DNA from: Bin22 sp034428635 | GTDB lineage: Bacteria; Chloroflexota; Dehalococcoidia; Lucifugimonadales; UBA3495 | Assembly: GCA_034428635.1 (NCBI GenBank) | Contig: DAOUHR010000141.1 | Location: forward strand, 1-41,293 | Direction: 5' to 3' | Length of the DNA: 41,293 nt | Shown: one piece after another, positions 25,763-33,466 of the stretch | Position numbering within the stretch: the stretch's first letter is position 1 | How the letters are laid out: each line of letters begins with the position of its first letter | Position numbers and translations under genes: made by a program | The notes under the pieces: generated by a model | Databases searched by the model: none | What the model was told of the DNA's origin: nothing | What the model saw: the letters and a program-made list of their open reading frames with translations, nothing else

Positions 25763-25980
25763 CAGGGCAATCGCGTTTTAGATTCAGACTATAGGTGGCA
25801 GACATCCGCCAGATATAAGACAGGTCGGTCTGAGCTTGCCGAAGGGCCTGAATCCTGCATGTCAGCCCGGTTACGGGTCCCCCAGTCGGCCTGTAGGATG
25901 GAGTTTAGATTCTTCACTCCGTTCAGAATGACAATTTAGACGTATCAGAATTACAATTCAAACATAATGCGATTGGCCTG
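25763..25980. mobile_element. Miniature element family A, copy 1, with perfect 10-bp target duplication
   Basis: 218-bp element with terminal inverted repeats CAGGGCAATCGCGTTTTA and, at the right, ATAATGCGATTGGCCTG. It is flanked by perfect direct repeats TAGTTGCCGG at 25753-25762 and 25981-25990. It has no open frame of its own. It lies 72 bp upstream of the flavin monooxygenase at 26053 and may influence its transcription. Confidence 0.88.
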
Positions 25981-26052
25981 TAGTTGCCGGCAATATAGCC
26001 GAAATCTTCCCACCAACCTGTCCACCAACCTGTCCGCCAACCTGGAGGAGCA

Positions 26053-26970
26053 ATGGTCCAGTACTCGTTTCGTTTGCCCAATGCCGATTACCTGGGATTT
26101 CCGGCAACTACGGAGGCCATAGTCCAGACCGCCGTGAAAGCGGAGGAGATGGTGTTTGACGCTTTGTTCGTCAATGACCACGTCATAGTGGACAACTCGG
26201 CGCGGAGTGAGTCGTGGCGTAACGTTTATGACCCGCTGATGGTACTGGCATACGTGGCGGCGCGGACGAGCCGGGTGATGCTGGGGACTTCGGTGCTGAT
26301 AATGCCTTACCGGAACCCGGTGGTTACGGCGAAGATGATTGCGACGCTGGACCAGATGTCGGGCGGCAGAGCGATTGTAGGCGTGGGATCGGGGTGGAAC
26401 GAGGCGGAATACAAGGCGCTGGGGGTGCCCTTCCGGCAGCGGGGAGCGCGGACGGACGAGTATCTGCGGATCTGGCAGGCGTGCTGGGAACAGGGGGCGA
26501 CGACGTTCCAGGGGCGATTCTTCTCCTTTGAGGATATGTACGTGTATCCGAAGCCGGTGCAGCTGCCTCACCCGCCGGTGTGGATCGGCGGGTCGAGCCA
26601 GGCGTCGCTGCGGCGGGCGGCACGCTTTGGGCAGGTGTGGCAACCGACGCCGACGCCGCTGGATGCGCTGGTGAGCAACCAGGCCTACCTGAAGGACTAC
26701 TGCGCTGAGATCGAACGGGCAGAGGCGCCGCCGACAAGGATGAGCTTCCGGGTGAACTTCAGCCACATTACGGGGAGTTCCAGCGGGAGCGGGGAGCGCC
26801 CTACGGGACAGGGGACGGCGGAACAGGTGGCTTCGGACATTACGCGGTACCGGCAGGAGGCAGGGCTGGAGGCATTCCAGATTAATTTCAACGGGTGCGG
26901 GAGCCTGCAGCAACTTCTGGATTCGATGGACGTGCTGGTGGAGGACGTGATGCCAAGGGTGGATGGCTAG
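26053..26970 (+). CDS. LLM-class flavin/F420-dependent oxidoreductase
   Basis: 305-aa luciferase-like TIM-barrel oxidoreductase. Family blocks are AVKAEEMVFDALFVNDHV, VLAYVAARTSRVMLGTSVLI, PYRNPVVTAKMIATLDQMSG, GRAIVGVGSGWNEAEYKALG and LPHPPVWIGGSSQASLRRAA, as in the F420-dependent subgroup annotated from Rv-type LLM proteins. Substrate unknown. GGAGGAG lies directly before the ATG. It is unlike the 421-aa homologue at 11156-12421, so the two are distant paralogues. It stands alone on the plus strand, just downstream of miniature element A1. Confidence 0.9.
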   Translation: MVQYSFRLPNADYLGFPATTEAIVQTAVKAEEMVFDALFVNDHVIVDNSARSESWRNVYDPLMVLAYVAARTSRVMLGTSVLIMPYRNPVVTAKMIATLDQMSGGRAIVGVGSGWNEAEYKALGVPFRQRGARTDEYLRIWQACWEQGATTFQGRFFSFEDMYVYPKPVQLPHPPVWIGGSSQASLRRAARFGQVWQPTPTPLDALVSNQAYLKDYCAEIERAEAPPTRMSFRVNFSHITGSSSGSGERPTGQGTAEQVASDITRYRQEAGLEAFQINFNGCGSLQQLLDSMDVLVEDVMPRVDG

Positions 26971-27107
26971 GGTTGGGTCATGGCTCCAGACCAGCCTTCC
27001 ACCGCCGACCGAGTTACTGCGACAAGCCTGGGATGAGCGGGGTTTCACACCTGTTCTGGCCTCCTCCGGCTGGGGGCTCCTTTGACTAGCTCGAGATGAG
27101 AGCGGGA

Positions 27108-27608
27108 TTAGCGGCGTTGCCGTGGGTCTACGTATTCGTCGGGCGCTTCGCGGTAGCCGATGCCGATGGTGGACATGGACAGGGCTATTGCAATGGGAAT
27201 GAAGGATGCGGCAGCGTAGACGGGGACACGGCCCACTGAGCCCCTGGTGACCTCCCAGACCCGGTCAAGCAGGCTCATATCCTCCCAGATGTCGGTGTAG
27301 CTGGCGTCGAGGGACGCCGTCTGGTAATTCTCTTCAAAGTGCTGCCACAGGCCCAGGCAGGAGGCGATGATGGTTGCGGCGGCGACCAGATGGGCCAGTT
27401 TCCTGGTGAAGGTGGACGGGAAGACGACCAGGGCCAGCAGGGCAACTAAAACTACGCCCAAAACCACCCAGGGGACCAGCTGCCAGTAGCCGTCCCAGTG
27501 CCGTTCGTAGGCCAGAGCGACAGCCAAGCCAACTATACCGATGAGAACCAGCCAGAGGAGGCTGGCCCGCAACTGCCACGCCGTAGCCGCTATTCTTTCT
27601 TCACGCAT
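27108..27608 (-). CDS. Four-helix membrane protein of unknown function
   Basis: 166 aa with hydrophobic segments at about 15-33, 43-62, 68-88 and 128-148. A soluble loop between the third and fourth (ENYQTASLDASYTDIWEDM) probably faces the outside. The family was not recognised. The ATG overlaps the stop of the upstream lipoprotein gene (ATGA), so the two are coupled and may act together at the membrane. Confidence 0.7.
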   Translation of the reverse strand: MREERIAATAWQLRASLLWLVLIGIVGLAVALAYERHWDGYWQLVPWVVLGVVLVALLALVVFPSTFTRKLAHLVAAATIIASCLGLWQHFEENYQTASLDASYTDIWEDMSLLDRVWEVTRGSVGRVPVYAAASFIPIAIALSMSTIGIGYREAPDEYVDPRQRR

Positions 27609-27945
27609 CAGGGCAATTCCAACTGAGCGATAATCCGGCCGACGATGCCGGGGCTGGGGTTGTACTTGGCCAGTTCGCCGCGCAGCTTTGCGTAGTCAGG
27701 GTCATCCTCAGGGTAGGGTCGGTACTCTTCAACCTCCCGGGCCCACTTCCGGGAGTTACTGATTTGCGCGTTCTCAAGAGCTGCCTGCAGGTCTGCCCGG
27801 CTGGCGTTGTTGGCCGACACCTTCTGGCCCGTGGGTATAAGTGGCGGGGGATTCGCCGTCGTCGGAACCGCCGTCACAGGCCACAAACAGGGCAGGAAGA
27901 ACAAACAGCGCAATGGTGAGCAGAAAGTGCCTGGGTCTGGTCATT
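27608..27945 (-). pseudogene. Lipoprotein gene with a +1 frameshift in a C5 run
   Basis: The frame starting at ATG 27945 (GGGAGAGAG upstream) encodes a lipoprotein signal MTRPRHFLLTIALFVLPALF followed by VAC and DGGSDDGESP. It then runs out of frame. The rest of the protein continues in the next frame as PTGQKVSANNASRADLQAAL, then NAQISNSRKWAREVEEYRPY and IVGRIIAQLELP. Removing one C from the CCCCC run near 27847-27851 joins the two into a ~111-aa protein. The NNASRADLQAAL block resembles a helix-hairpin-helix/ComEA-like motif. It may be a true mutation or a base-calling error. The downstream membrane protein gene overlaps its stop. Confidence 0.65.
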
Positions 27946-28155
27946 GCTGTCTCTCTCCCACCAGTTTAGACGCAGCGTGAGGGGATGGAGACAGGCCACC
28001 GGTGGCCAATGCCTCAAGGCAACGCAACCTTCGGAATCCCAAGTCCGACATACGGGTAACCCCAAGCTGTTTGGGCACACGGGAAGTGCCGATACAAAGC
28101 GGGCGAATTATATCGGAAGGCACCCCGTACTTGCAAAAGGTTTAGACGGAGGGGC

Positions 28156-28517
28156 CAGGGCAATCGCGTTTTAGATTCAGACTATAGGTGGCAGACATCC
28201 GCCAGGCATAAGACAAGTCGCTCTGAGCTTGACGAAGGGCCTAGGGGCTGTCTTGAAATTAGTCCTTCCTGCCGGTTGGGTATCGGGTGTAAGCAGGCAA
28301 TATACCAGAGCCCCGGAATATCGTTGCGCATATCACCCTTTCTTACGACGGCTCTGGATTCCGGCTTTCGCCGGAATGACGAAACTCGGCTTTTGACGAC
28401 ACCCCCTAAAATCCTGCATGTCAGCCAGGTTACGGGTCCCTCAGTCGGCCTGTGGGATGGAGTTTAGATTCTTCACTCCGTTCAGAATGACAATTTAGAC
28501 ATAATGCGATTGCCCTG
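28156..28517. mobile_element. Miniature element family A, copy 2, with 10-bp target duplication, interrupted by element B3
   Basis: The same ends as copy 1 (CAGGGCAATCGCG... / ...ATAATGCGATTGCCCTG), flanked by perfect ACGGAGGGGC repeats at 28146-28155 and 28518-28527. The element is longer than copy 1 only because a second miniature element sits inside it at 28244-28406. Confidence 0.88.
28244..28406. mobile_element. Miniature element family B-like, nested in A2, TA target duplication
   Basis: 163-bp insertion with ends GGGGCTGTCTTGAAA and TTTTGACGACACCCCC, flanked by TA at 28242-28243 and 28407-28408. Uninterrupted copies of element A have a single site here (GGGCCTAAGATCCTG in copy 3), which proves the insertion and the TA duplication. 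TA duplication is the hallmark of IS630/Tc1-mariner-type transposition. The interior holds a hairpin GGATTCCGGC-TTTC-GCCGGAATGA. Confidence 0.8.
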
Positions 28518-28527
28518 ACGGAGGGGC

Positions 28528-29432
28528 GGAGTTCCTGTATCGGTTTGGGCAAGCACCTGGACGCCAGCCATGGCCAGTTTGTAATCCGCCCCCACCTGCT
28601 GCAACCCACCCCACCGGAAGGGCATCCAATTGCGGGGAACGCTCCGATTTGGGAGCTTGTGAGGGGGAGACAGGGCAGCCACAAGGGCCGCCCCTACGGT
28701 ATCACCGGACCGGACACCCCTAATAAGAAACACTGCCTGAATGCCAGGGCTATCGCATTTGGAAGTTGTTGACCAGATGGCCCTTTCATAGATAGCTGAG
28801 ACGGGTCTGCCCCAAGTTCGAGGTTCCCGCCTTCGCAGTAAAGACGGGTCTTTCCGGACCTTTTATGAGGCAGCCCGGATCATCAACAGGGGAGCGCTGG
28901 ACTTCCAGACGCCGACGAGAATCGGTATGGCGATTGTTCGGTCTACCCAGCTTTGGCACGTCGCTCCTAGCTGCCTGCTTTCAGAGGTAAAGGATTTTTT
29001 AATTTCCTGACCCATTTTGTCCCACTTTGTGCCGTTTCGTATTTGACTACGGAGTCGGGATGGCACCGGATGGCGCCCCGGTGGGCCACATCCCAGATAG
29101 GGAATGGTCCTGTAGGTGGCCTAAAGAGGCCCAGGCTGGGCCACGGCCGGCAGGAGAGGCAAAGCCGCCGCTGGCTTTGTCCGTGCTCCCGATTCCCAGG
29201 AAGGGGAGAAGGTCCACCTGGAAGTTATGGTAAGGATGTGTATTCCCTGATATCAAGGGGCCAGAGTCATGCGGCAGCGCCTTGTTTCCAGGGCAATTGC
29301 GATCTTCCGGCAACCGGATTACCGGGGATTTCATGAGGGCTGCTTTGCCAGTGGCGAAGTGCAAGGTTCCCGCCTTCGCTGGGACAACGACCTCCCCTAA
29401 GCTGGAATGCAATTGCTCTAGCCTAAATGAGA
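28528..29432. other. Repeat-rich gene-free region
   Basis: About 900 bp without a credible gene. It contains palindromic repeat cores: GGGCAGCC-ACAAGG-GCCGCCCCTAC near 28672, and GGTTCCCGCCTTCGC pieces near 28821 and 29366. CTATCGCATTTGG at 28750-28762 is the inverted match of 29534-29546. Confidence 0.5.
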
Positions 29433-29535
29433 GGTAGCGTTCCAATTTGGGTGGCATTGCTGTGGGGGCAGGGCAGACACACAGGTCTGCCCCTACCGTT
29501 CCGATTGTCCATACGACCTGAAGTAGCACGCTGCC
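29433..29535. repeat. Miniature element family D, copy 1
   Basis: 103 bp starting GGTAGCGTTCCAATTTGGGTGG, enclosing the hairpin GGGCAGAC-ACACAG-GTCTGCCC and ending GACCTGAAGTAGCACGCTGCC. It is closely similar to 34756-34859. The ends are imperfect inverted repeats. Confidence 0.7.
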
Positions 29536-29550
29536 AAATGCGATAGTGTA

Positions 29551-29580
29551 TTGACAAAGGGCATCAATTATTGATATAAA
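29551..29580 (+). promoter_or_regulatory. Candidate promoter of the zinc-binding fusion lipoprotein
   Basis: TTGACA (29551-29556), 18 bp, TATAAA (29575-29580), in a markedly AT-rich stretch. A second possible -10, TATAAT, is at 29610-29615 with a weak -35 (TTCACG) 17 bp before it. Either leaves a leader of about 160-190 nt before the gene. Confidence 0.55.
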
Positions 29581-29658
29581 GTTTTATTCACGTTATTATT
29601 GAGATTGAGTATAATATAGCTCATAGCTAAAGCACCGAGCAGCCAAGAAAGCCTGGAC

Positions 29659-29686
29659 ATTAATTGATGATAAGTGTCATTAATTT
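29659..29686. promoter_or_regulatory. Inverted repeat upstream of the zinc-binding gene (possible metal operator)
   Basis: ATTAATTGATGA and TGTCATTAATTT are imperfect inverted arms (8 of 10 core positions match) around TAAG. AT-rich dyads of this sort are typical of Fur/Zur-type operators. Assignment to a zinc regulator is inferred only from the downstream gene, and the site lies downstream of the proposed start of transcription. Confidence 0.3.
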
Positions 29687-29780
29687 GCTTCATCGTCACA
29701 GGTAAGAGTACGGTCCCAATAACTAAGATTAATTATCTATAAAGGACCACGAATTAGAGTTTTATATGGAGGAAACCACC

Positions 29781-32168
29781 ATGCCAGGCAAGTTACTGAG
29801 GATTCTGATACCGTTGATGGCCGCCGCGCTGCTGTTGACAATAGCGTGCGGCAGCGAAGAAACGGCGGCTCAACCACAGACGGAGGTGCAGACACAGGCA
29901 GGGACTCAACCGCAGCCGGAGACTCAGACACAGACAGGGGCTCAACCGAAGCCGGAGGCGCAGACACAGACAGCGGCTCAACCGCAAACAGCACCTCAGG
30001 CGCAGACGCAGACCGCTCCGGCCGCAGCGCCAACAGGGGCGATGCAGCAACAGGAGCCCACGCAATCCCAGGCCACCGACATGACGAATCCGGCAGCACA
30101 GCAGGAAGAAGTTGTCGAATCATTGAGGGTGGTAACCACGAGCAACATTATTGCCGACTGGGTGAAAGCTGTTGGGCAGGACCGGGTGGAAGTGTTCTCA
30201 CTGCTGCCGGCCAACGCAGACCCACACACCTATCAACCGGGGGCCCAGGACATAGCCCAGGTGGCCGACGCGGACCTGGTGATGTCCGTAGGCCTCTCGC
30301 TGGAGGCGGGCTGGCTGACGGACCTGGTGGAGAATGCCGCCCAGAATCCAGAGGCGATCGTGGAGGTGGGCGAGGAGGTTGATCCGATAGACTTCGTGGA
30401 AATTTTTGAGGACCACGACGAAGAGGAAATGACGGAACTGCTGGGCAAACTGTTGATCGGCGACGGTGAGACCGGGGCGATGTCTATCATCGAACTGGAC
30501 CACGGCGAGGTAGAGCAGGACGCCTATGATATGGGCAGCCGAGCCGGGCGCATCTACGCCACCGGGAGCGGCAGGTTTGCCATCGCGGTGTCCAGCGACG
30601 CAAATATGGTGCATATCATTGACGGGGGCACCTACCTGGAGGCCCACGACGGTCATTTTGACCTGGTCAACCGTGAAGCAGAACCGGTGGGCCTGGATCT
30701 GGTCGGTGATCGGCCGGTCCACCTGTACGTAGGTGACGAGTGGGCCACCGTTTACTATGACGGGTCGGGAGACGTGGTTCTGATCAACGAGCACGAACTG
30801 GAAGAGGAAGGGGCATCGTACCAGCCGCTGCGGCTGAACGCCGGTCCACAACACGGAGCGGCGATACCGCTGGAGGGGGACCTGTTCGCCATTACAGCGC
30901 AGCATCCCGACTATGCTTCGAACCCGGAACAGTACCGGCTGCCTACCACAGTTGATGTGCGGAACCTCTCCGGAGACATCCTTTATACCGCGGGCGACTG
31001 CCCGGACCTGCACGGCGACGCCGGCAACGGGCACATGGCAGTATTTGGCTGCACAGGCGGCGTGCTGGCCCTGGAAGCCCACGACGGGAATTTCGAGCAC
31101 ATGTTTATTGAGGCGCCTGAGGGAGAGCCGGATGACTTCCGGCTTACGACTGTCTGGGGGTCTTCCGGAGCAGACCACTTCTTTGCCCTGGGTTCCGCGG
31201 TGGGGTTGTACGTGGTGGAACCGGAAGAGGGTGAGATGGAACAGCTGATAGCCGCGGAAGACGGCAACGCACCGATTCAGGCGGCCCTGTCCCGGGACGG
31301 GGACGAACTGGTCGTTGTGATGAGCAGCGGCGAAATCCGACTGTACGACACCCACGACGGGGAAGTAATCGCTACCAACTCCGACGCGCTGACCACGCCG
31401 GTCGTAACCGACTTCTGGGGCCGGCCACATATCGCCATGGCGCCCGGGGCCATTTTCATAACGGACTCGGTGGGCGGGCAGGTGTTGCACCTGGACGACC
31501 ACGACCTGGAAGAAGTGAACCACTGGGAGGTGGAAGGCAATCCCACCAAGGTAGCCTTTGTGGGCGTCCAGGGTGAGACGGAAGGCCACGAAGAAGAGGG
31601 CCACGGCCACGAGGAAGAGGGTGACGGCCACGGTCACGGGGAACTGGACCCCCACTTCTGGTTCGATCCCATCCGTGTGAAACAGGCAGTGAACAGCATT
31701 GCCGCCCACCTGTCGGGCATTGACCCGGCCGGGCAGACTTTGTACCGGGAAAACGCGGCAGCCTACGGCCAGGAGCTGGACGAGCTGCACTCCTGGATCG
31801 AGGGGGAAGTAGCCACCCTGCCGGTGGACCACCGGCTGCTGGTGACCTCTCACGACAGTTTCCAGTATTTCGCCCAGCGCTACGGCTTTGAAGTGGTCGG
31901 GGCTATCATGCCGGTGACCACCGAAATAGAGCCGACAGCGATGGAGCTGGCGGAGCTGGTGGAGACCATCGAGCACTCGGGGGCCCATGCCGTCTTCGCG
32001 GAGAAGTCCCAGACCGACCGCTTGGCGCAACAAGTTGCCAACGAGACGGGGGCGCAGCTTATCGGAGGGCTGTACACCGGTTCCCTGGGGCCGGAAGGCG
32101 GGGAAGCGGGAACGTACCTGGACTTTATGCGCTACAACGTGAGCACCATTGTAGGGGTACTGCAATAG
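29781..32168 (+). CDS. Zinc-binding lipoprotein: ZnuA/AztC-type binding protein with inserted AztD-like beta-propeller
   Basis: 795 aa. Signal peptide with lipobox LTIAC (Cys23) and a long Gln/Thr/Pro linker (24 to ~110). The N-lobe of a cluster A-I metal-binding protein follows (~114-200; ligand His149 in ADPHTYQPG). A ~380-residue beta-propeller comes next (~213-596), then a His/Glu-rich loop (603-619). The C-lobe carries ligands His625 (LDPHFWFDP), His691 (TSHDSFQYF) and Glu741 (FAEKSQ). The propeller has AztD-like features: EAHDGHFDL near 287-296, PQHGAAIPL, and CPDLHGDAG...FGC with Cys407 and Cys424. AztD is a periplasmic zinc chaperone that loads AztC. Here both would be one chain. ATG 29781 is preferred: GGAGG lies 8 nt upstream, inside the alternative ATG 29766. 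No permease or ATPase is adjacent. Confidence 0.88.
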   Translation: MPGKLLRILIPLMAAALLLTIACGSEETAAQPQTEVQTQAGTQPQPETQTQTGAQPKPEAQTQTAAQPQTAPQAQTQTAPAAAPTGAMQQQEPTQSQATDMTNPAAQQEEVVESLRVVTTSNIIADWVKAVGQDRVEVFSLLPANADPHTYQPGAQDIAQVADADLVMSVGLSLEAGWLTDLVENAAQNPEAIVEVGEEVDPIDFVEIFEDHDEEEMTELLGKLLIGDGETGAMSIIELDHGEVEQDAYDMGSRAGRIYATGSGRFAIAVSSDANMVHIIDGGTYLEAHDGHFDLVNREAEPVGLDLVGDRPVHLYVGDEWATVYYDGSGDVVLINEHELEEEGASYQPLRLNAGPQHGAAIPLEGDLFAITAQHPDYASNPEQYRLPTTVDVRNLSGDILYTAGDCPDLHGDAGNGHMAVFGCTGGVLALEAHDGNFEHMFIEAPEGEPDDFRLTTVWGSSGADHFFALGSAVGLYVVEPEEGEMEQLIAAEDGNAPIQAALSRDGDELVVVMSSGEIRLYDTHDGEVIATNSDALTTPVVTDFWGRPHIAMAPGAIFITDSVGGQVLHLDDHDLEEVNHWEVEGNPTKVAFVGVQGETEGHEEEGHGHEEEGDGHGHGELDPHFWFDPIRVKQAVNSIAAHLSGIDPAGQTLYRENAAAYGQELDELHSWIEGEVATLPVDHRLLVTSHDSFQYFAQRYGFEVVGAIMPVTTEIEPTAMELAELVETIEHSGAHAVFAEKSQTDRLAQQVANETGAQLIGGLYTGSLGPEGGEAGTYLDFMRYNVSTIVGVLQ

Positions 32169-32224
32169 CAGGAAGCCGGACTCACGGCTTGCCGTGTAAG
32201 TTTCGCGGTGGGAAGGAATTAAAC

Positions 32225-32254
32225 GGGGCTGCCCTTGGGGGCAGCCCTTTTTTG
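32225..32254 (+). terminator. Rho-independent terminator after the zinc-binding gene
   Basis: GGGCTGCCC (32226-32234), loop TTGG, GGGCAGCCC (32239-32247), then six T. A textbook intrinsic terminator 57 bp after the stop codon. Confidence 0.93.
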
Positions 32255-32275
32255 CGCGTGAGACGGGGACTTTGA

Positions 32276-32420
32276 GGGGCGTGTCAGGGCGTGTCGTCAT
32301 AATCAATGTCATTGCTACTAAGGCAGGAATCTCGACCTTAGCCCATCGAGGTTCCCGCCTACGCGGGAACGACCAAGAGGGACGCTCGGAGAGTTCTACC
32401 TTCAATTTTGTTACAACCCC
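32276..32420. mobile_element. Miniature inverted-repeat element, family B copy 2
   Basis: The left end GGGGCGTGTC is partly duplicated (AGGGCGTGTCGTCAT at 32286), and the right end reads TTACAACCCC next to TA. The interior is ~90% identical by eye to 25337-25471, including CCATCGAGGTTCCCGCC and GGACGCTCGGAGAGTTCTACC. As in copy 1 the flanking TA and the element's terminal base make up the TAG stop of the adjacent minus-strand gene (oppF). Confidence 0.65.
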
Positions 32421-33466
32421 TAGACCTCGTAGCAGGCTACCCAGTGATCGGGGCCTTTTTCTTCGGTGGGCGGGTGCGGGTTGTCGCGGCAGTGATGGGT
32501 GGCGAGGGGGCAGCGATCGTAGAAACGGCACCGGTCGGGCGGGTTTATAGGGGCGGTCAAGTCGCCGCGGATGTCGGGGGGTTGGCGGCGGTACTGAGGG
32601 TCGGGTACGGGAACGGCGGACAATAGGGCGCGGGTATAGGGATGCAGGGGATTCCGCAGCAGTTCCTCGGTCTCGCCAATCTCCACAATCTTGCCCAGGT
32701 ACATTACGGCGATGCGGTGGCACATGTAGCGGGCCACGGCCAGATCGTGGGTGACGTAGAGGTAAGCGATGCCGAGGCCGTGGGCAAGCTGCTGCATCAG
32801 GTTCATGATGCCGGTGCGGCTGGAAACATCGAGCATGGAGGTTGGTTCATCGGCCACCACGAAGGAGGGTTCCACGACGAGGGCGCGGGCGATGGCGACC
32901 CGCTGACGCTGGCCGCCGGAAAGTTCGTGGGGATGGCGGAAAAGGAAGGTTGCCGGAGGGGTGAGGCCCACCAGCATGAGGATTTCGGAGACCAGGTCCA
33001 CCCGGTCCATGACGGTGCCGATGCCCTGGACGGCCAGGGGTTCGGCGATGGTGTCGTAGATGGTGCGGCGGGGGTTCATGGACTCGTATGGGTCCTGAAA
33101 TATCATCTGGGTCTGGCGACGGAAGGCACGCATCTGGCGGGAGGTAATGGCAGAAGCCGGCAAGGGGGAGTCCGAAGGCCCTTCCTCCGGGGCGAGGCCG
33201 GGCAGACGGAAGAGGACTTCGCCGGAGGTGGGTTCCAGGAGTTTGACCAGCAGCTTGCCCACGGTGGTCTTGCCACAACCGGACTCGCCCACCAGGCCCA
33301 GGCTGTCGCCACGATCCAGGCTAAAGGACACGTCGTCAACGGCGTGAATGAAGCTGGTGGTCCGGCGGAAGAGGCCCCGCCCCACGGGGAAAAGCCTGGT
33401 CAGGCCGGAAACGGACACCAGCGCTTCACGGCTAAGGGCCTGGGATTCTGACTGGGCAGGCTGCAC
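32420..33466 (-). CDS. oppF: Oligopeptide-type ABC transporter ATP-binding protein (OppF-like)
   Basis: 348-aa ATPase. Walker A GESGCGKT is near residue 59, followed by FQDPYESMNPRRTIYD, signature LSGGQRQRVAIARAL and Walker B FVVADEPTSMLD. The C-terminal oligopeptide/dipeptide extension has HPYTRALLSAVP and the Cys-containing RCRFYDRCPLA...C.D tail that binds a [4Fe-4S]-like or structural site in this family. GTG start at 33466 directly after the oppD TAG, with AAGGAG upstream. Its TAG stop is shared with the end of a miniature element. Confidence 0.93.
   Translation of the reverse strand: MQPAQSESQALSREALVSVSGLTRLFPVGRGLFRRTTSFIHAVDDVSFSLDRGDSLGLVGESGCGKTTVGKLLVKLLEPTSGEVLFRLPGLAPEEGPSDSPLPASAITSRQMRAFRRQTQMIFQDPYESMNPRRTIYDTIAEPLAVQGIGTVMDRVDLVSEILMLVGLTPPATFLFRHPHELSGGQRQRVAIARALVVEPSFVVADEPTSMLDVSSRTGIMNLMQQLAHGLGIAYLYVTHDLAVARYMCHRIAVMYLGKIVEIGETEELLRNPLHPYTRALLSAVPVPDPQYRRQPPDIRGDLTAPINPPDRCRFYDRCPLATHHCRDNPHPPTEEKGPDHWVACYEV

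Noticed and set aside
29047..29529. 160-codon minus-strand frame
   Set aside because: It runs through element D copy 1 and palindromic repeats; composition reflects repeats rather than a protein.
30198..32723. 841-codon minus-strand open frame opposite the zinc-binding gene
   Set aside because: It spans the terminator and into oppF, has an Arg/Val/His-rich non-protein-like composition, and is antisense to a clear gene.
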